Shown: in pieces, positions 43,609 through 52,650 of the stretch | How the letters are laid out: each line of letters starts with the position of its first letter | Numbering within the stretch: position 1 is the first letter of the stretch | Made by a program: the position numbers and the translations under genes | Assembly (NCBI RefSeq): GCF_040372805.1 | Contig: NZ_BAABWJ010000008.1 | Location: 1 to 64,000 of the forward strand | Source: Pseudoteredinibacter isoporae_A | GTDB taxonomy: Bacteria; Pseudomonadota; Gammaproteobacteria; Pseudomonadales; Cellvibrionaceae | Length of the DNA stretch: 64,000 bases | Reading direction: 5' to 3' | The notes under the pieces: model-generated | Seen by the model: only the letters and a program-made list of their open reading frames with translations | What the model was told of the DNA's origin: nothing | Database searches by the model: none

Positions 43609-44505
43609 ATGTTGACTACATTTTGGAGTTGGTGGGTAATTTTACTGACCTTGACCAACTTAGTTTTGATCTGCTGGGTTCTGTTCGCGAACAAGAAAGT
43701 TGCTGTGAACGATGAAGACGATCCAGAAAACGAAACCACTGGCCACGTTTACGATGGCATTGAAGAGTATGACAACCCACTGCCCAAGTGGTGGTTCCAG
43801 ATGTTTGTGATCACTCTGATTTTCGGTGCTATTTACTTTGCTTTGTACCCTGCGTTGGGTAACTGGAAAGGTTTCCTGGGCTGGACCTCTATCGGCCAGT
43901 GGGAAGCTGAAGTTGAAAAAGCCAATGTGAAATATTCCGAGACTTTTGGCCAGTATCAGGACATGTCTATCGAAGACATCGCTAACGATCCGAAAGCAAT
44001 GAAGATCGGTACGCGTTTGTTCTCTAACAACTGTGCGGTCTGCCATGGCGCAGATGGTGGCGGTAACGTGGGCTTTCCGAACCTGACCGACAAAGATTGG
44101 TTGTACGGCGGTTCACCGGCTGAAATCGAAATGAGTATTACCCATGGTCGTAACGGTGCGATGCCACCTTGGGGTGATGTGATCGGTGAAGACGGTGTTG
44201 TTGCTGTGGCTGAATACGTTCTGAAAATGTCCGGCCAGGAGCATGATGACAGTAAAGTCGAGAAAGGTATGCAGGTTTACAATACGACCTGTGTGGCTTG
44301 TCATGGCCCGGATGGTACCGGTAACAAAATGTTGGGTGCGCCCAACTTGACCGACAGCATCTGGTTGTACGAAGGTACCGGAGAAGGCATTCGTCACTCG
44401 GTACGTAGTGGTCGTGCGAACGTTATGCCAGCTCAGGCTGACAAGCTTCGTGCCGACAAGATTCGTATGTTGACCGCGTATGTATACAGCTTGTCTCAAG
44501 ATTAA
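43609..44505 (+). CDS. ccoP: cbb3-type oxidase subunit III (di-haem)
   Basis: 298 residues from ATG 43609 (MLTTFWSWWVILL) with AAAGG upstream; TTG 43603 is unlikely. Two N-terminal membrane segments, then two cytochrome c domains with CAVCH (in NNCAVCHGADGGG) and CVACH (in TTCVACHGPDGTG). It accepts electrons from soluble cytochrome c. A terminator follows at 44531-44562. Confidence 0.97.
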   Translation: MLTTFWSWWVILLTLTNLVLICWVLFANKKVAVNDEDDPENETTGHVYDGIEEYDNPLPKWWFQMFVITLIFGAIYFALYPALGNWKGFLGWTSIGQWEAEVEKANVKYSETFGQYQDMSIEDIANDPKAMKIGTRLFSNNCAVCHGADGGGNVGFPNLTDKDWLYGGSPAEIEMSITHGRNGAMPPWGDVIGEDGVVAVAEYVLKMSGQEHDDSKVEKGMQVYNTTCVACHGPDGTGNKMLGAPNLTDSIWLYEGTGEGIRHSVRSGRANVMPAQADKLRADKIRMLTAYVYSLSQD

Positions 44506-44530
44506 TTTTATTAATCGATAGCGAGCAAGG

Positions 44531-44562
44531 CGCCACCCTGAGTGATCAGTGTGGCGTTTTTT
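44531..44562 (+). terminator. Terminator after ccoNOQP
   Basis: CGCCAC (44531-44536) pairs with GTGGCG (44551-44556), followed by TTTTTT. Confidence 0.8.
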
Positions 44563-44912
44563 GTATCTGCAATCATTCAGTTAATACACAAGCTTGCCGA
44601 TAGCGTAAAAATAACGGGGGAAAGGATTCGGGTTTTACTTGATCCAGTGCAAGCAAATGCATGTATATAAGCTAGTGTTAAAGTACCAAAAGGTTTAACA
44701 TTCGCGCCATAAAGTCTGAGTCTGTGAACGGGAGAAAAAGCCCTTGGAGCACAGCTTTTACAATGGTGTCATTTCTATCAACCTTGGCGTCAAACCGGGC
44801 GATCAGGGCACAAGAACCGCTAAAGCGGCACGAGCGAATGATGAGAAGCATGTCAAAACATGCGACAGCCGTGATACCCGGATAAACCGGGTAAATCTGA
44901 AGAGGTCTCGTT
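44563..44912. other. Regulatory region upstream of ccoG
   Basis: About 350 bp with no coding frame of its own. It contains TTGATCCAGTGCAA (44639-44652), a half-good FNR/Anr-like site, with no strong -10 at the expected class II distance. Confidence 0.4.
44639..44652 (+). promoter_or_regulatory. FNR/Anr-like site upstream of ccoG
   Basis: TTGATCCAGTGCAA has a perfect left half (TTGAT) and a poor right half. It shares TACTTGATCCAG with the site upstream of ccoH. Confidence 0.4.
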
Positions 44913-46343
44913 GTGACTGATAAGATTCCTACCACTGAAGTGGATAGTAAACCCCAAAAGCAGTACATCGATCTGTACGCTGGATCGAATAAAATTTATA
45001 CCCGTAAAGTTAAAGGCTTTTATCAGCGTCTGCGTCGATACACGGGTATTCCGTTGTTGCTAGGCTTCTTGTTGTTGCCCTGGTTTAACATTGAAGGGCG
45101 TCAGGCTGTGCTGTTTGATTTGCCCGAGCGAAAATTCCATATTCTTTGGACGACCTTTTGGCCACAGGATTTTATGCTGCTGGCTTGGTTGCTGATTATT
45201 GCGGCCTTCGCTTTGTTTACCGTTACCGTTCTGGTTGGGCGAGTGTGGTGTGGCTTTACTTGCCCGCAGACAGTTTGGACTCTGATGTACATATGGGCTG
45301 AGGACAAATGTGAAGGTGACCGCAATGCCCGTATAAAGCTCGATAAAGCGCCTTGGAGTTTTGAGAAAATCCGCAAGAAAGCGTCCAAGCATGGTTTGTG
45401 GTTGTTGATTGCTTTTGTCACCGGTTTTACGTTTATTGGCTATTTCTATGGCGCCAGGGATTTAATCGTTGATCTTTTTACTTTTGACGCGCATCCGGCC
45501 GGCGTTTTCTGGGTCTTCTTCTTTACCGCAGCCACCTATGGAAATGCGGGCTTCCTGCGTGAGCAGGTGTGCAAATACATGTGCCCGTATGCTCGATTCC
45601 AGTCGGTTATGTACGACCGCGACACCATGTTGGTCACTTACGATGAAGCCCGTGGTGAAACTCGAGGTAAACGAAAAGCTCGTGAAGATTACAAATCCAA
45701 AGGTTTGGGTGATTGTATTGATTGCGGGTGGTGCGTGCAGGTTTGCCCGGTAGACATTGATATTCGCGACGGTCTGCAGTACGAGTGTATTGACTGTGGT
45801 TTGTGTGTGGATGCCTGTGACAGTGTGATGGATCGCATGAAATATCCACGAGGCCTCATTCGTTTTACGACACAGGATGCCCTGGAAACCGGAGAAACCC
45901 ATGTATTGCGTCCGCGCTTTATCGGGTACGTGGCAGCAGTTGTCGTCATGATTGGCTTGTTCGCCTATACCATTGGCACTCGCACGCCATTGAGCGTTGA
46001 TGTGATTCGTGATCGTGGTGCAAAGTTGTTCCGTGAAACCCCGGAGTATATCGAAAACGTTTATATGGTAAAAATTAACAACATGGGGCGCGGCGAAAGC
46101 TATTTCAGCGTGGCGGTGCAATCCGATGAAACCGGCAGTGCGTCTAGCGACTACCGGATGAAGAAAAAATATCGGGCCTTCCTTGAAGAAGGAGAAATTT
46201 TCTCCTTGCCGGTAAGTGTGCGCATCGATCGTGACAAACTGGGCTCTTCCAAATCAACCATTTATTTTGTGGTTGAGGCTGAAGACGATCCATCGGTTCA
46301 TGCGATCCAGAAAGCCAGCTTCATTGGGCCGAGCAACAACTGA
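44913..46343 (+). CDS. ccoG: Cytochrome c oxidase accessory protein CcoG/FixG
   Basis: 476 residues from GTG 44913 with GAAGAGGT upstream. Several membrane helices (LLLGFLLLPWFNIEG, DFMLLAWLLIIAAFALFTVTV) carry the conserved CGFTCPQTVWT segment. Two 4Fe-4S ferredoxin clusters follow in GDCIDCGWCVQVCP and CIDCGLCVDACD. CcoG is a probable Cu(II) reductase for cbb3 assembly. The C-terminus is the periplasmic FixG Ig-like domain. Confidence 0.96.
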   Translation: MTDKIPTTEVDSKPQKQYIDLYAGSNKIYTRKVKGFYQRLRRYTGIPLLLGFLLLPWFNIEGRQAVLFDLPERKFHILWTTFWPQDFMLLAWLLIIAAFALFTVTVLVGRVWCGFTCPQTVWTLMYIWAEDKCEGDRNARIKLDKAPWSFEKIRKKASKHGLWLLIAFVTGFTFIGYFYGARDLIVDLFTFDAHPAGVFWVFFFTAATYGNAGFLREQVCKYMCPYARFQSVMYDRDTMLVTYDEARGETRGKRKAREDYKSKGLGDCIDCGWCVQVCPVDIDIRDGLQYECIDCGLCVDACDSVMDRMKYPRGLIRFTTQDALETGETHVLRPRFIGYVAAVVVMIGLFAYTIGTRTPLSVDVIRDRGAKLFRETPEYIENVYMVKINNMGRGESYFSVAVQSDETGSASSDYRMKKKYRAFLEEGEIFSLPVSVRIDRDKLGSSKSTIYFVVEAEDDPSVHAIQKASFIGPSNN

Positions 46344-46400
46344 CGTATTTGTGATACAAGGGGCTGTCGCATCAAAGCTATAGCCCTGATTTCCCTCTGG

Positions 46401-46428
46401 AATAGGGTCGCTGACATGCGGCCCTATT
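46401..46428 (+). terminator. Hairpin downstream of ccoG
   Basis: AATAGGGTCGC (46401-46411) pairs with GCGGCCCTATT (46418-46428) with one T-G wobble. No T-run follows, so it may slow rather than stop transcription. Confidence 0.4.
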
Positions 46429-46488
46429 GCATTCTGGGAGGGCTGAAAAGTTACGCAAAACTTCACCCATAAGGGAATACGATTCTAC

Positions 46489-46529
46489 TTGATCCAGATA
46501 CAGCACTTTCAGCGGGCTTCGTTTATAAT
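46489..46529 (+). promoter_or_regulatory. FNR/Anr-like site and promoter upstream of ccoH
   Basis: TTGATCCAGATACA (46489-46502) precedes a perfect TATAAT (46524-46529). The spacing puts the site centre near -41, the class II FNR position. The right half is imperfect. Confidence 0.6.
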
Positions 46530-46621
46530 GCCCGCACTTTTAGAGCTCTGTCGTGAGCCGCTGGGCCGAGTGCCCATATTCAATCTAGCCAGTAATATGC
46601 TTTTGTAATTAGGATGCTGTT

Positions 46622-47137
46622 ATGCCTGCACCCATTGAAGATACTGTACCTTGGTACAAGCAGTTCTACCCTTGGTTTTTAATTGCTTTACCCGGTTCTG
46701 TCGTTATTGCCTGTGCCATCACCATTTATCTGGCCGTCAATGCCGACGATTCGGTGGTCAGTGATAACTACTACAAAGATGGTCTGATGATTAACCAACG
46801 TCTGGAGCAGGACGAAAGAGCCAAGGCTCTGGGTTTGGCTGCGCAGCTGGAGTTTGACCTGGAAGTGGGGGATATCCTGATGGACATTACCGGCCTGGTC
46901 CAAGACCCAGAGCAATTGCAGCTCGAAATCATTCACCCGACCAATCACGAGTTCGACCGTATTGTTGTGCTGCACCGTTTGCAGGGTAACCGTTATCGTG
47001 GTGATCTGGAGCATCAGCTAACCTTCCGCCAATATTTGCGCTTGTCCCCGGTGGGCGATATCAACGAAGTTGAGTGGCGTCTGAATGGTGACATCAACTT
47101 TAAAGATTCCAAAATTGCTACGCTGGGGGCCCAGTGA
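46622..47137 (+). CDS. ccoH: FixH/CcoH family protein
   Basis: 171 residues. One membrane helix (WFLIALPGSVVIACAITIYLAV, about residues 20-42) and a periplasmic domain with the NYYKDGLMINQRLEQD motif typical of FixH. It stabilises the assembling cbb3 complex. Its stop overlaps the GTG start of ccoI (GTGA), so the two are translationally coupled. Confidence 0.93.
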   Translation: MPAPIEDTVPWYKQFYPWFLIALPGSVVIACAITIYLAVNADDSVVSDNYYKDGLMINQRLEQDERAKALGLAAQLEFDLEVGDILMDITGLVQDPEQLQLEIIHPTNHEFDRIVVLHRLQGNRYRGDLEHQLTFRQYLRLSPVGDINEVEWRLNGDINFKDSKIATLGAQ

Positions 47138-49515
47138 ACCAGGCTGCTGAAGAGCGCTGTTATCACTGCCAGTTAGACATTCCCGCCGGTGCAGATTTCC
47201 CTGTAGAAATTGAAGGCACCCTACAGCCCATGTGTTGCGTGGGCTGCCAAGCTGTCGCCAGTGCCATCGTTAGTGGTGGCTTGGCTCAGTTCTATCAATA
47301 CCGCAGTGAAAGCGCCGACCGACCCGATGAAGACAAGCAACAAAGTTGGGCGGTTTATGACTTGCCGGAGGTGCAGCAAGACTTTGTGCTTTCCATGGAG
47401 GGCGAGGAAAAACAAGCACAGTTACTGCTCGGTGGGATTACCTGTGCGGCTTGTGTCTGGCTTATTGAGCAACATGTTCAGCGCTTGCCTCAAGTCAGTA
47501 AGGTTCGAGTGAATTCCAGCACTCATCGTTGCTGGATCAGTTACGATGAATCCAAAGGAGCACTCAGCGAAATCTTTGCCAGCCTGAGCGACATTGGTTT
47601 TCGCCCCCAGCCGGCAACCGATGAAAACCAGAATCGACTGCTTGATGACGAAAATCGTAAAGCGCTGCGTCGTTTGAGCATTGCCGGTCTCGGCATGATG
47701 CAAGTGGGCATGGTTGCTATTGCTCTCTACGGCGGCGAAATGTTCGGTATCAGCGAACAGTGGCAGGGTTACTTGCGTTTTGTGAGTTGGTTGTTTGCCA
47801 GTCCTGTGGTTTTTTACAGTGCCGTGCCGTTTTATCAGGCTGCTTGGCGAGCCATTAAAACCCGCCATTTAGTGATGGACGTTCCTGTCTCCATCGCGAT
47901 TCTTCTGGCGTATTTTGCCAGCGTTTGGGCAACGATCAGTAACGGACCCGATGTCTATTTTGACTCGGTGTCGATGTTTACATTTCTACTGCTCATTGGC
48001 CGTTATTTGGAAATGCGCGCTCGTCACCGTGCGGGCTTTGCCGCTGGTAATCTGGCGCAGCTCTTACCGCCTACCGCCCATCGTTGTGACGAAGACAAGA
48101 ATATTGAAACCGTGCCACTGAAACTGATCAAACCCGGCGAGACAGTGATGGTGATGTCAGGGGAAACCATTCCCTGCGACGGTTATGTGTTGGAAGGTCG
48201 AAGCCAGGTTGATGAATCCCTGTTGACCGGCGAGTCCATGGCAGTAGCCAAAACCGTCGGGCAAACGGTTGCGGCGGGTACGGTGAATGGCGAAAGCCCG
48301 CTCTGGATTAAAGTCAGTGCTCTTGGGGATAACACCCGCTTGTCGTCTATCTCACGCCTGGTGGCACAAGCCGAGCAGGAAAAACCGGCCCAGGTAGCGA
48401 TTGCCGATCGGGTTTCAGCGTATTTTGTGGCAGCGGTGCTTTTGATTGCCAGTGCGGTATTTCTATTCTGGTGGCAGCACAAACCCGAAGACGCCTTGTG
48501 GATTACTCTCTCAGTTCTGGTGGTGACTTGTCCTTGTGCCCTGTCTTTGGCAACGCCGGTCGCGCTCACCGCAGCGACCAACCGATTGCGCCGGCAAGGC
48601 CTGTTAATTGTCAAAGGGCATGTAATCGAAACACTGACGAAACTTGATCGCGCTGTTTTTGATAAAACCGGCACTTTGACGGAAGGGCAGCCAACTGTTG
48701 AAAAAGTCGTATGTCATGGTGAGCTTGAGAACGACGACGTGTTGTCTTTGGCTGCGGCCCTTGAGCGAGGCAACAGTCATCCCATTGCGAAAGCGTTTCG
48801 AGGTTTTGAGCAACATCTCGATGTGGGTGACGTACAATCCCATACCGGTGCGGGTGTTAGCGGAACTTGGAAGGGAAAAGAAGTACGCCTGGGGCGTGCG
48901 GCTTTTGTGCTGCCTGCCAGCACTCTTGATACGCGAGCGATTGTGCTGGCGGTGGACGGACAGCTGGTCGCCGAAATATTTTTAGCCGATGCTTTGAGGG
49001 CAAGTGCTGCGCCAGCATTGAACGCTTTGCAGGACGACAACATCCATATTGAATTATTGTCTGGCGATGCCACTGCGACGGTATGCCACATTGCGGAACA
49101 GCTCAATATTCGCGATGCTAGCGCTATGGTGTCTCCCGAAGAGAAACTGGCGAAAGTGCAGTCTTATCAGGAACACGGTGATATTGTCATGATGGTGGGC
49201 GACGGCATTAATGATGTCCCCGTGTTGTCGGGTGCGGATGTTTCTGTAGCGATGTCGGGCGCCAGTGATATTGCCCAAACCCATGCCGACAGTTTGTTGC
49301 TCAGTGGCGATTTACAGGCCTTACCCAGAGCCATTGAAAGTAGCTTTTTAGCTCGTAAAATAATTGCTCAAAACATGACTTGGGCGATTGCTTACAATGT
49401 GTTGGCATTGCCTCTGGCGGCCGCCGGCTGGGTTCCCCCATACGCTGCTGCGATTGGAATGTCAGCGAGCTCGTTGATCGTGGTACTGAATGCACTGCGT
49501 TTAAACAAAGCGTAA
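47134..49515 (+). CDS. ccoI: Copper-exporting P1B-type ATPase CcoI/FixI
   Basis: 793 residues from GTG 47134, overlapping the ccoH stop. An N-terminal cysteine-rich extension (CYHCQLDI and CCVGCQAV) precedes the HMA domain with GITCAACVWLIE. The membrane copper motif is CPCALSLATP, phosphorylation site DKTGTLTEG, and hinge GDGINDVPVL. Unlike CopA, CcoI supplies copper to the cbb3 enzyme. Operon ccoHIS with the SafE-like gene. Confidence 0.97.
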   Translation: MNQAAEERCYHCQLDIPAGADFPVEIEGTLQPMCCVGCQAVASAIVSGGLAQFYQYRSESADRPDEDKQQSWAVYDLPEVQQDFVLSMEGEEKQAQLLLGGITCAACVWLIEQHVQRLPQVSKVRVNSSTHRCWISYDESKGALSEIFASLSDIGFRPQPATDENQNRLLDDENRKALRRLSIAGLGMMQVGMVAIALYGGEMFGISEQWQGYLRFVSWLFASPVVFYSAVPFYQAAWRAIKTRHLVMDVPVSIAILLAYFASVWATISNGPDVYFDSVSMFTFLLLIGRYLEMRARHRAGFAAGNLAQLLPPTAHRCDEDKNIETVPLKLIKPGETVMVMSGETIPCDGYVLEGRSQVDESLLTGESMAVAKTVGQTVAAGTVNGESPLWIKVSALGDNTRLSSISRLVAQAEQEKPAQVAIADRVSAYFVAAVLLIASAVFLFWWQHKPEDALWITLSVLVVTCPCALSLATPVALTAATNRLRRQGLLIVKGHVIETLTKLDRAVFDKTGTLTEGQPTVEKVVCHGELENDDVLSLAAALERGNSHPIAKAFRGFEQHLDVGDVQSHTGAGVSGTWKGKEVRLGRAAFVLPASTLDTRAIVLAVDGQLVAEIFLADALRASAAPALNALQDDNIHIELLSGDATATVCHIAEQLNIRDASAMVSPEEKLAKVQSYQEHGDIVMMVGDGINDVPVLSGADVSVAMSGASDIAQTHADSLLLSGDLQALPRAIESSFLARKIIAQNMTWAIAYNVLALPLAAAGWVPPYAAAIGMSASSLIVVLNALRLNKA

Positions 49516-49568
49516 TTTTGAAACAGCAACGCTTGGCCAGCGTTTTATAAATAGCTCCAGAGGTATCA

Positions 49569-49799
49569 ATGGACAGTTTGTATATCCTAATCCCCATTGC
49601 GATTGTGTTTGTCATTATCGCCGCCAAAGTATTTTTCTGGGCGGTTGATAATCATCAGTTTGATGATCTGGACACCGAGGGGCAGCGCATCTTATTTGAT
49701 GATGACGCACCTGCAAAGAAGCGCGACAGTGCATCGAAGACCTCAAACTCCAACTCGGCTGATGCCAAATACGACTCCAGCGATAACGAGTCTCCTTAG
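49569..49799 (+). CDS. ccoS: cbb3 oxidase maturation protein CcoS
   Basis: 76 residues. One N-terminal membrane helix (LYILIPIAIVFVIIAAKVFFWAV) is followed by the conserved DNHQFDDLDTEGQRILFDDD. CcoS is needed for haem and copper insertion. The tail is Ser/Asn/Asp-rich. It lies 53 bp after ccoI. Confidence 0.93.
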   Translation: MDSLYILIPIAIVFVIIAAKVFFWAVDNHQFDDLDTEGQRILFDDDAPAKKRDSASKTSNSNSADAKYDSSDNESP

Positions 49800-49805
49800 A
49801 ATACT

Positions 49806-50648
49806 ATGAGCGATTTACTTTCCCTGTGGCCGGTGTTTCTGGCGACATTCAGTGTGGGCCTGCTGGGCAGTGGTCATTGCCTGGGAATGTGCGGTGGTAT
49901 TGCCTCGGCGTTGGGTTTTGCTATTGGGCCCGAACAGCAGGGCAAGCGAACCGCTATTCTGTTCAGCTATAACCTGGGACGTGTATCGAGTTATACCCTG
50001 TTGGGCACAGTGGCCGGGATTCTTGGCAATCAAATTGGCGCAGCGTCGGTGCTGAGGGTGATTGCGGGCGCATTATTAATTGCCATGGGCTTGTACCTCG
50101 CGAACTGGTGGCGTGGGCTGAGTTATCTGGAAAAGCTGGGTGGCGTTTTATGGCGGTACATTCAGCCAATTACCAAATCATTATTACCCGTTCAACGTCC
50201 AGGCCAGGCTGTTTTACTGGGTTTGGCTTGGGGGCTATTGCCTTGTGGCATGGTCTACAGTGCTTTGGCGTATTCTGTAGCACAGGGCAGTGCAATGGGT
50301 GGGGCAGTTGCCATGTTGGGTTTTGGCATGGGAACTCTCCCGGCGGTTGTCGCCAGCGGTTGGGCAGCTCAGGGCTTTAAATCCGTTTTTCAAAATACTT
50401 GGGTTCGTCGCCTGTTTGCCATCAGTATTATCGTTTTTGGTATTTGGACACTCTGGATGCCACTGTCACACAGTGGGCATGATGCACACGGGCATCACGG
50501 TGCCCCAAGTAAGAGCGACATGCATCATGAGGGTATGAACCATCAAAATATGAATCACGGTAATATGAACCATGAAAATATGAATCATGAAGGCATGAAT
50601 CACGACAAAATGGGCCATTCCAACAGCACCGATGAGGAGACCCAATAG
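49806..50648 (+). CDS. SafE/TauE-like cytochrome-biogenesis membrane protein with Met/His-rich tail
   Basis: 280 residues. Six hydrophobic helices of the SafE/DsbD-like family: GLLGSGHCLGMCGGIASALG near the start, and GLAWGLLPCGMVYSALAYS with a conserved Cys-Gly in the middle. The family sits beside ccoS in many cbb3 loci and probably supports copper handling. From about residue 219 the tail is extremely rich in His and Met: HDAHGHHGAP, then repeated pentapeptides of the NMNHE/GMNHD type up to KMGHS. This is a likely copper-binding tail, probably cytoplasmic or periplasmic depending on topology. Start ATG 49806 lies 6 bp after ccoS, so it is likely cotranscribed. Confidence 0.88.
   Translation: MSDLLSLWPVFLATFSVGLLGSGHCLGMCGGIASALGFAIGPEQQGKRTAILFSYNLGRVSSYTLLGTVAGILGNQIGAASVLRVIAGALLIAMGLYLANWWRGLSYLEKLGGVLWRYIQPITKSLLPVQRPGQAVLLGLAWGLLPCGMVYSALAYSVAQGSAMGGAVAMLGFGMGTLPAVVASGWAAQGFKSVFQNTWVRRLFAISIIVFGIWTLWMPLSHSGHDAHGHHGAPSKSDMHHEGMNHQNMNHGNMNHENMNHEGMNHDKMGHSNSTDEETQ
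50525..50625 (+). repeat. Pentapeptide (x-MNH-x) coding repeat in the SafE-like tail
   Basis: Within the SafE-like gene the DNA repeats the 15-bp pattern NNNATGAATCANNNN several times (for example ATGAACCATCAAAAT, ATGAATCACGGTAAT). It encodes tandem GMNHQ, NMNHG, NMNHE, NMNHE, GMNHD and KMGHS units, so it can expand or contract in register. Confidence 0.8.
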
Positions 50649-50701
50649 GTCAAATTTGACCTCATCACATGCACCTCTTTCAACACCGTTTAAACGGTGT
50701 T
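50647..50701. terminator. Two palindromes after the SafE-like gene
   Basis: AGGTCAAATTTGACCT (50647-50662) overlaps the stop region, and a perfect 20-bp palindrome (AACACCGTTT with its complement, 50682-50701) follows, then T residues. The second could end the cco maturation operon; the first could be an operator. Confidence 0.5.
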
Positions 50702-51069
50702 TCCTAGGCTTATTCCATCAAAAGCGAATATAAATCACCTACTTCATTTGCGGTTAAATTCGTTGTTCGACGCTGGAAGCGTGGCGCGCCATTCGTCGCC
50801 TTGTGCAACTTTTGACTTGTCAGGAATGACACCTTATACATCGTGTGGACTTTTAAGTCTTTGATTTTAAAAGAGTCTCTCTCTACGCAAAATGCGCTTT
50901 TGTACAAAAAAATGCAGCCGGAAATCGACGAAAAAAACTGTGCTACTTTGAGTAAAGAAGTTTTTTTTCTGCCGATAGCAGGGTTACGAGGTACTTAGGG
51001 ATTTCAGGCACGGAGCGCTACAAAAATTAAAGTGATTGCAAATTGAAATGAGCGGGAAGTGACAGTGCC
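50702..51069. other. Gene-free stretch before the PAS chemoreceptor
   Basis: About 370 bp. It should hold the chemoreceptor promoter; poly-A and poly-T tracts lie at about 50910-50970. A 65-residue minus-strand frame (50710-50907) has no motif and was not accepted. Confidence 0.4.
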
Positions 51070-52650
51070 ATGAGAAAAAATTTACCAGTCAATGATAATG
51101 AGATTGAATTGCTGGAATCGTCGAACATTCTTTCGACCACTGATTTCCAGGGAAAAATCCGTTACGTAAACGATGACTTTATTAAAATCAGTGGTTTCGA
51201 AAAAGACGAACTGATTGGTGAAGATCATAATATTGTTCGCCACCCCGATATGCCGCCAGCTGCTTTTGCCAGCCTTTGGGGCTCGTTGAAATCCAATCGA
51301 TCTTGGAAAGGCATAGTGAAAAACCGTTGTAAGGACGGTAGCTATTATTGGGTCGATGCTTATGCCATTCCGATTGTGAACGGCGACGATATTGAATACC
51401 AATCGGTTCGCCAGAAGGCTAAACCTGAGGTTATTGCCCGGGCAAAAGAAACGTACAGCAAAATTAACGACGGTGGTGGCCTGCCGTTTTTTCTGTCGAC
51501 TCGAATTCAAAATGTGTTGGCATTGAGTGCGGCGAGCTTGCTGTGTGCAGGACTATCTGCCGCGTTATTTCCCGTGTCCTTGGTACAAGCGGGCATGTTG
51601 GCAGTGATGATGTTTATTGCCTTTGCTGGAGGCTTATATCTCTGCAATAAACCTATCCTTAATGCGATTGATGAGTGCAATAAGGTATCAGACGATATTC
51701 TGGCGCGTTACATCTACACGGGACGTCAGGACGATGCGGGCGGGATTTCATTTGCGCTGCAAATGTTGCGTTCCGAAGCGTCTGGTCTCATTGGGCGTAT
51801 GCAGGCTACCTCAAAAGATTTTCAACATAAATCCAGTTTTGTCAGCGACTTGCTGAAGCAGAGCAAAGAGGAAACGCGTAAACAGTTTTCAGAAACAGAT
51901 TCGGTTGCTACCGCTGCAAATGAAATGAGTGCAAGCATTCAGGAAGTGGCCAGCAATGCTCAATTGGCTGCCGATTCTGCTGTCGGCGCCCGAGATTCGG
52001 CTCTGTCTGGAAAATCCGTCGTACAAGATACTCAAGCTTTGATTGAATCGTTCAAAAATGAAATGGAAAGTGTGTCTACTTCGCTCAACAAAGTGGAGCA
52101 GGACGGAAATAACATTAGCTCCATTTTAGATGTGATTAAAAACGTCGCCGAGCAAACCAATTTGCTTGCACTGAACGCGGCGATTGAAGCGGCGCGTGCC
52201 GGGGAAATGGGCCGAGGGTTTGCGGTCGTAGCCGAAGAAGTGCGTACATTGGCTAATCGTACCCAGGATTCTACAGCACAAATTGAATCGATGATTGTCG
52301 CATTACAGAGCAGTACCAAAGAGTCCGTCAGCATGATGGGGCAGGGTATTGCTCAGGCCAGCGAGTGTATGGAAAAAGCGACCCAGGCTGTGGATTCGCT
52401 GGAAGCCATTGAACGAGCAATCGACAGTATCAATGGCATGAACCAACAGATTTCCGCCGCGGTTGAACAACAATCCAATGTTTCTGATGATATCAGTCGC
52501 AGTGTGACCCATATCCGCGACAGTTCTGAAACCAATCTCCAGAGTGCCGAAACCTCGGACAGCGAAAGTCAGGAGATTGATCACTCAGCGAAAGGTCTAC
52601 ATTATCTATCCGAATTCTTCTGGGATAGAAATCGTCGCTTGAGTCGCTAA
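51070..52650 (+). CDS. PAS-domain (Aer-like) methyl-accepting chemotaxis protein
   Basis: 526 residues. The N-terminal PAS domain (about 12-120) has STTDFQGKIRYVNDDFIKISGF and HNIVRHPDMPPAAFASLW, the Aer-type pattern that binds FAD and senses redox or energy state. A hydrophobic hairpin anchor lies at about 158-200 (ALSAASLLCAGLSAALFPVSL, AGMLAVMMFIAFAGGLYL). The signalling domain (about 270-520) holds EQTNLLALNAAIEAARAGEMGRGFAVVAEEVRTLA. No periplasmic domain. It is probably an aerotaxis or energy-taxis receptor; its place beside the microaerobic oxidase is suggestive. Confidence 0.92.
   Translation: MRKNLPVNDNEIELLESSNILSTTDFQGKIRYVNDDFIKISGFEKDELIGEDHNIVRHPDMPPAAFASLWGSLKSNRSWKGIVKNRCKDGSYYWVDAYAIPIVNGDDIEYQSVRQKAKPEVIARAKETYSKINDGGGLPFFLSTRIQNVLALSAASLLCAGLSAALFPVSLVQAGMLAVMMFIAFAGGLYLCNKPILNAIDECNKVSDDILARYIYTGRQDDAGGISFALQMLRSEASGLIGRMQATSKDFQHKSSFVSDLLKQSKEETRKQFSETDSVATAANEMSASIQEVASNAQLAADSAVGARDSALSGKSVVQDTQALIESFKNEMESVSTSLNKVEQDGNNISSILDVIKNVAEQTNLLALNAAIEAARAGEMGRGFAVVAEEVRTLANRTQDSTAQIESMIVALQSSTKESVSMMGQGIAQASECMEKATQAVDSLEAIERAIDSINGMNQQISAAVEQQSNVSDDISRSVTHIRDSSETNLQSAETSDSESQEIDHSAKGLHYLSEFFWDRNRRLSR

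Noticed and set aside
50525..50625. CRISPR-like short repeats
   Set aside because: The repeats are 15-bp, in frame and encode the Met/His tail of a protein; there are no spacers.
50710..50907. 65-residue minus-strand frame after the SafE-like gene
   Set aside because: No motif, no clear ribosome site, and atypical composition. Left unannotated.
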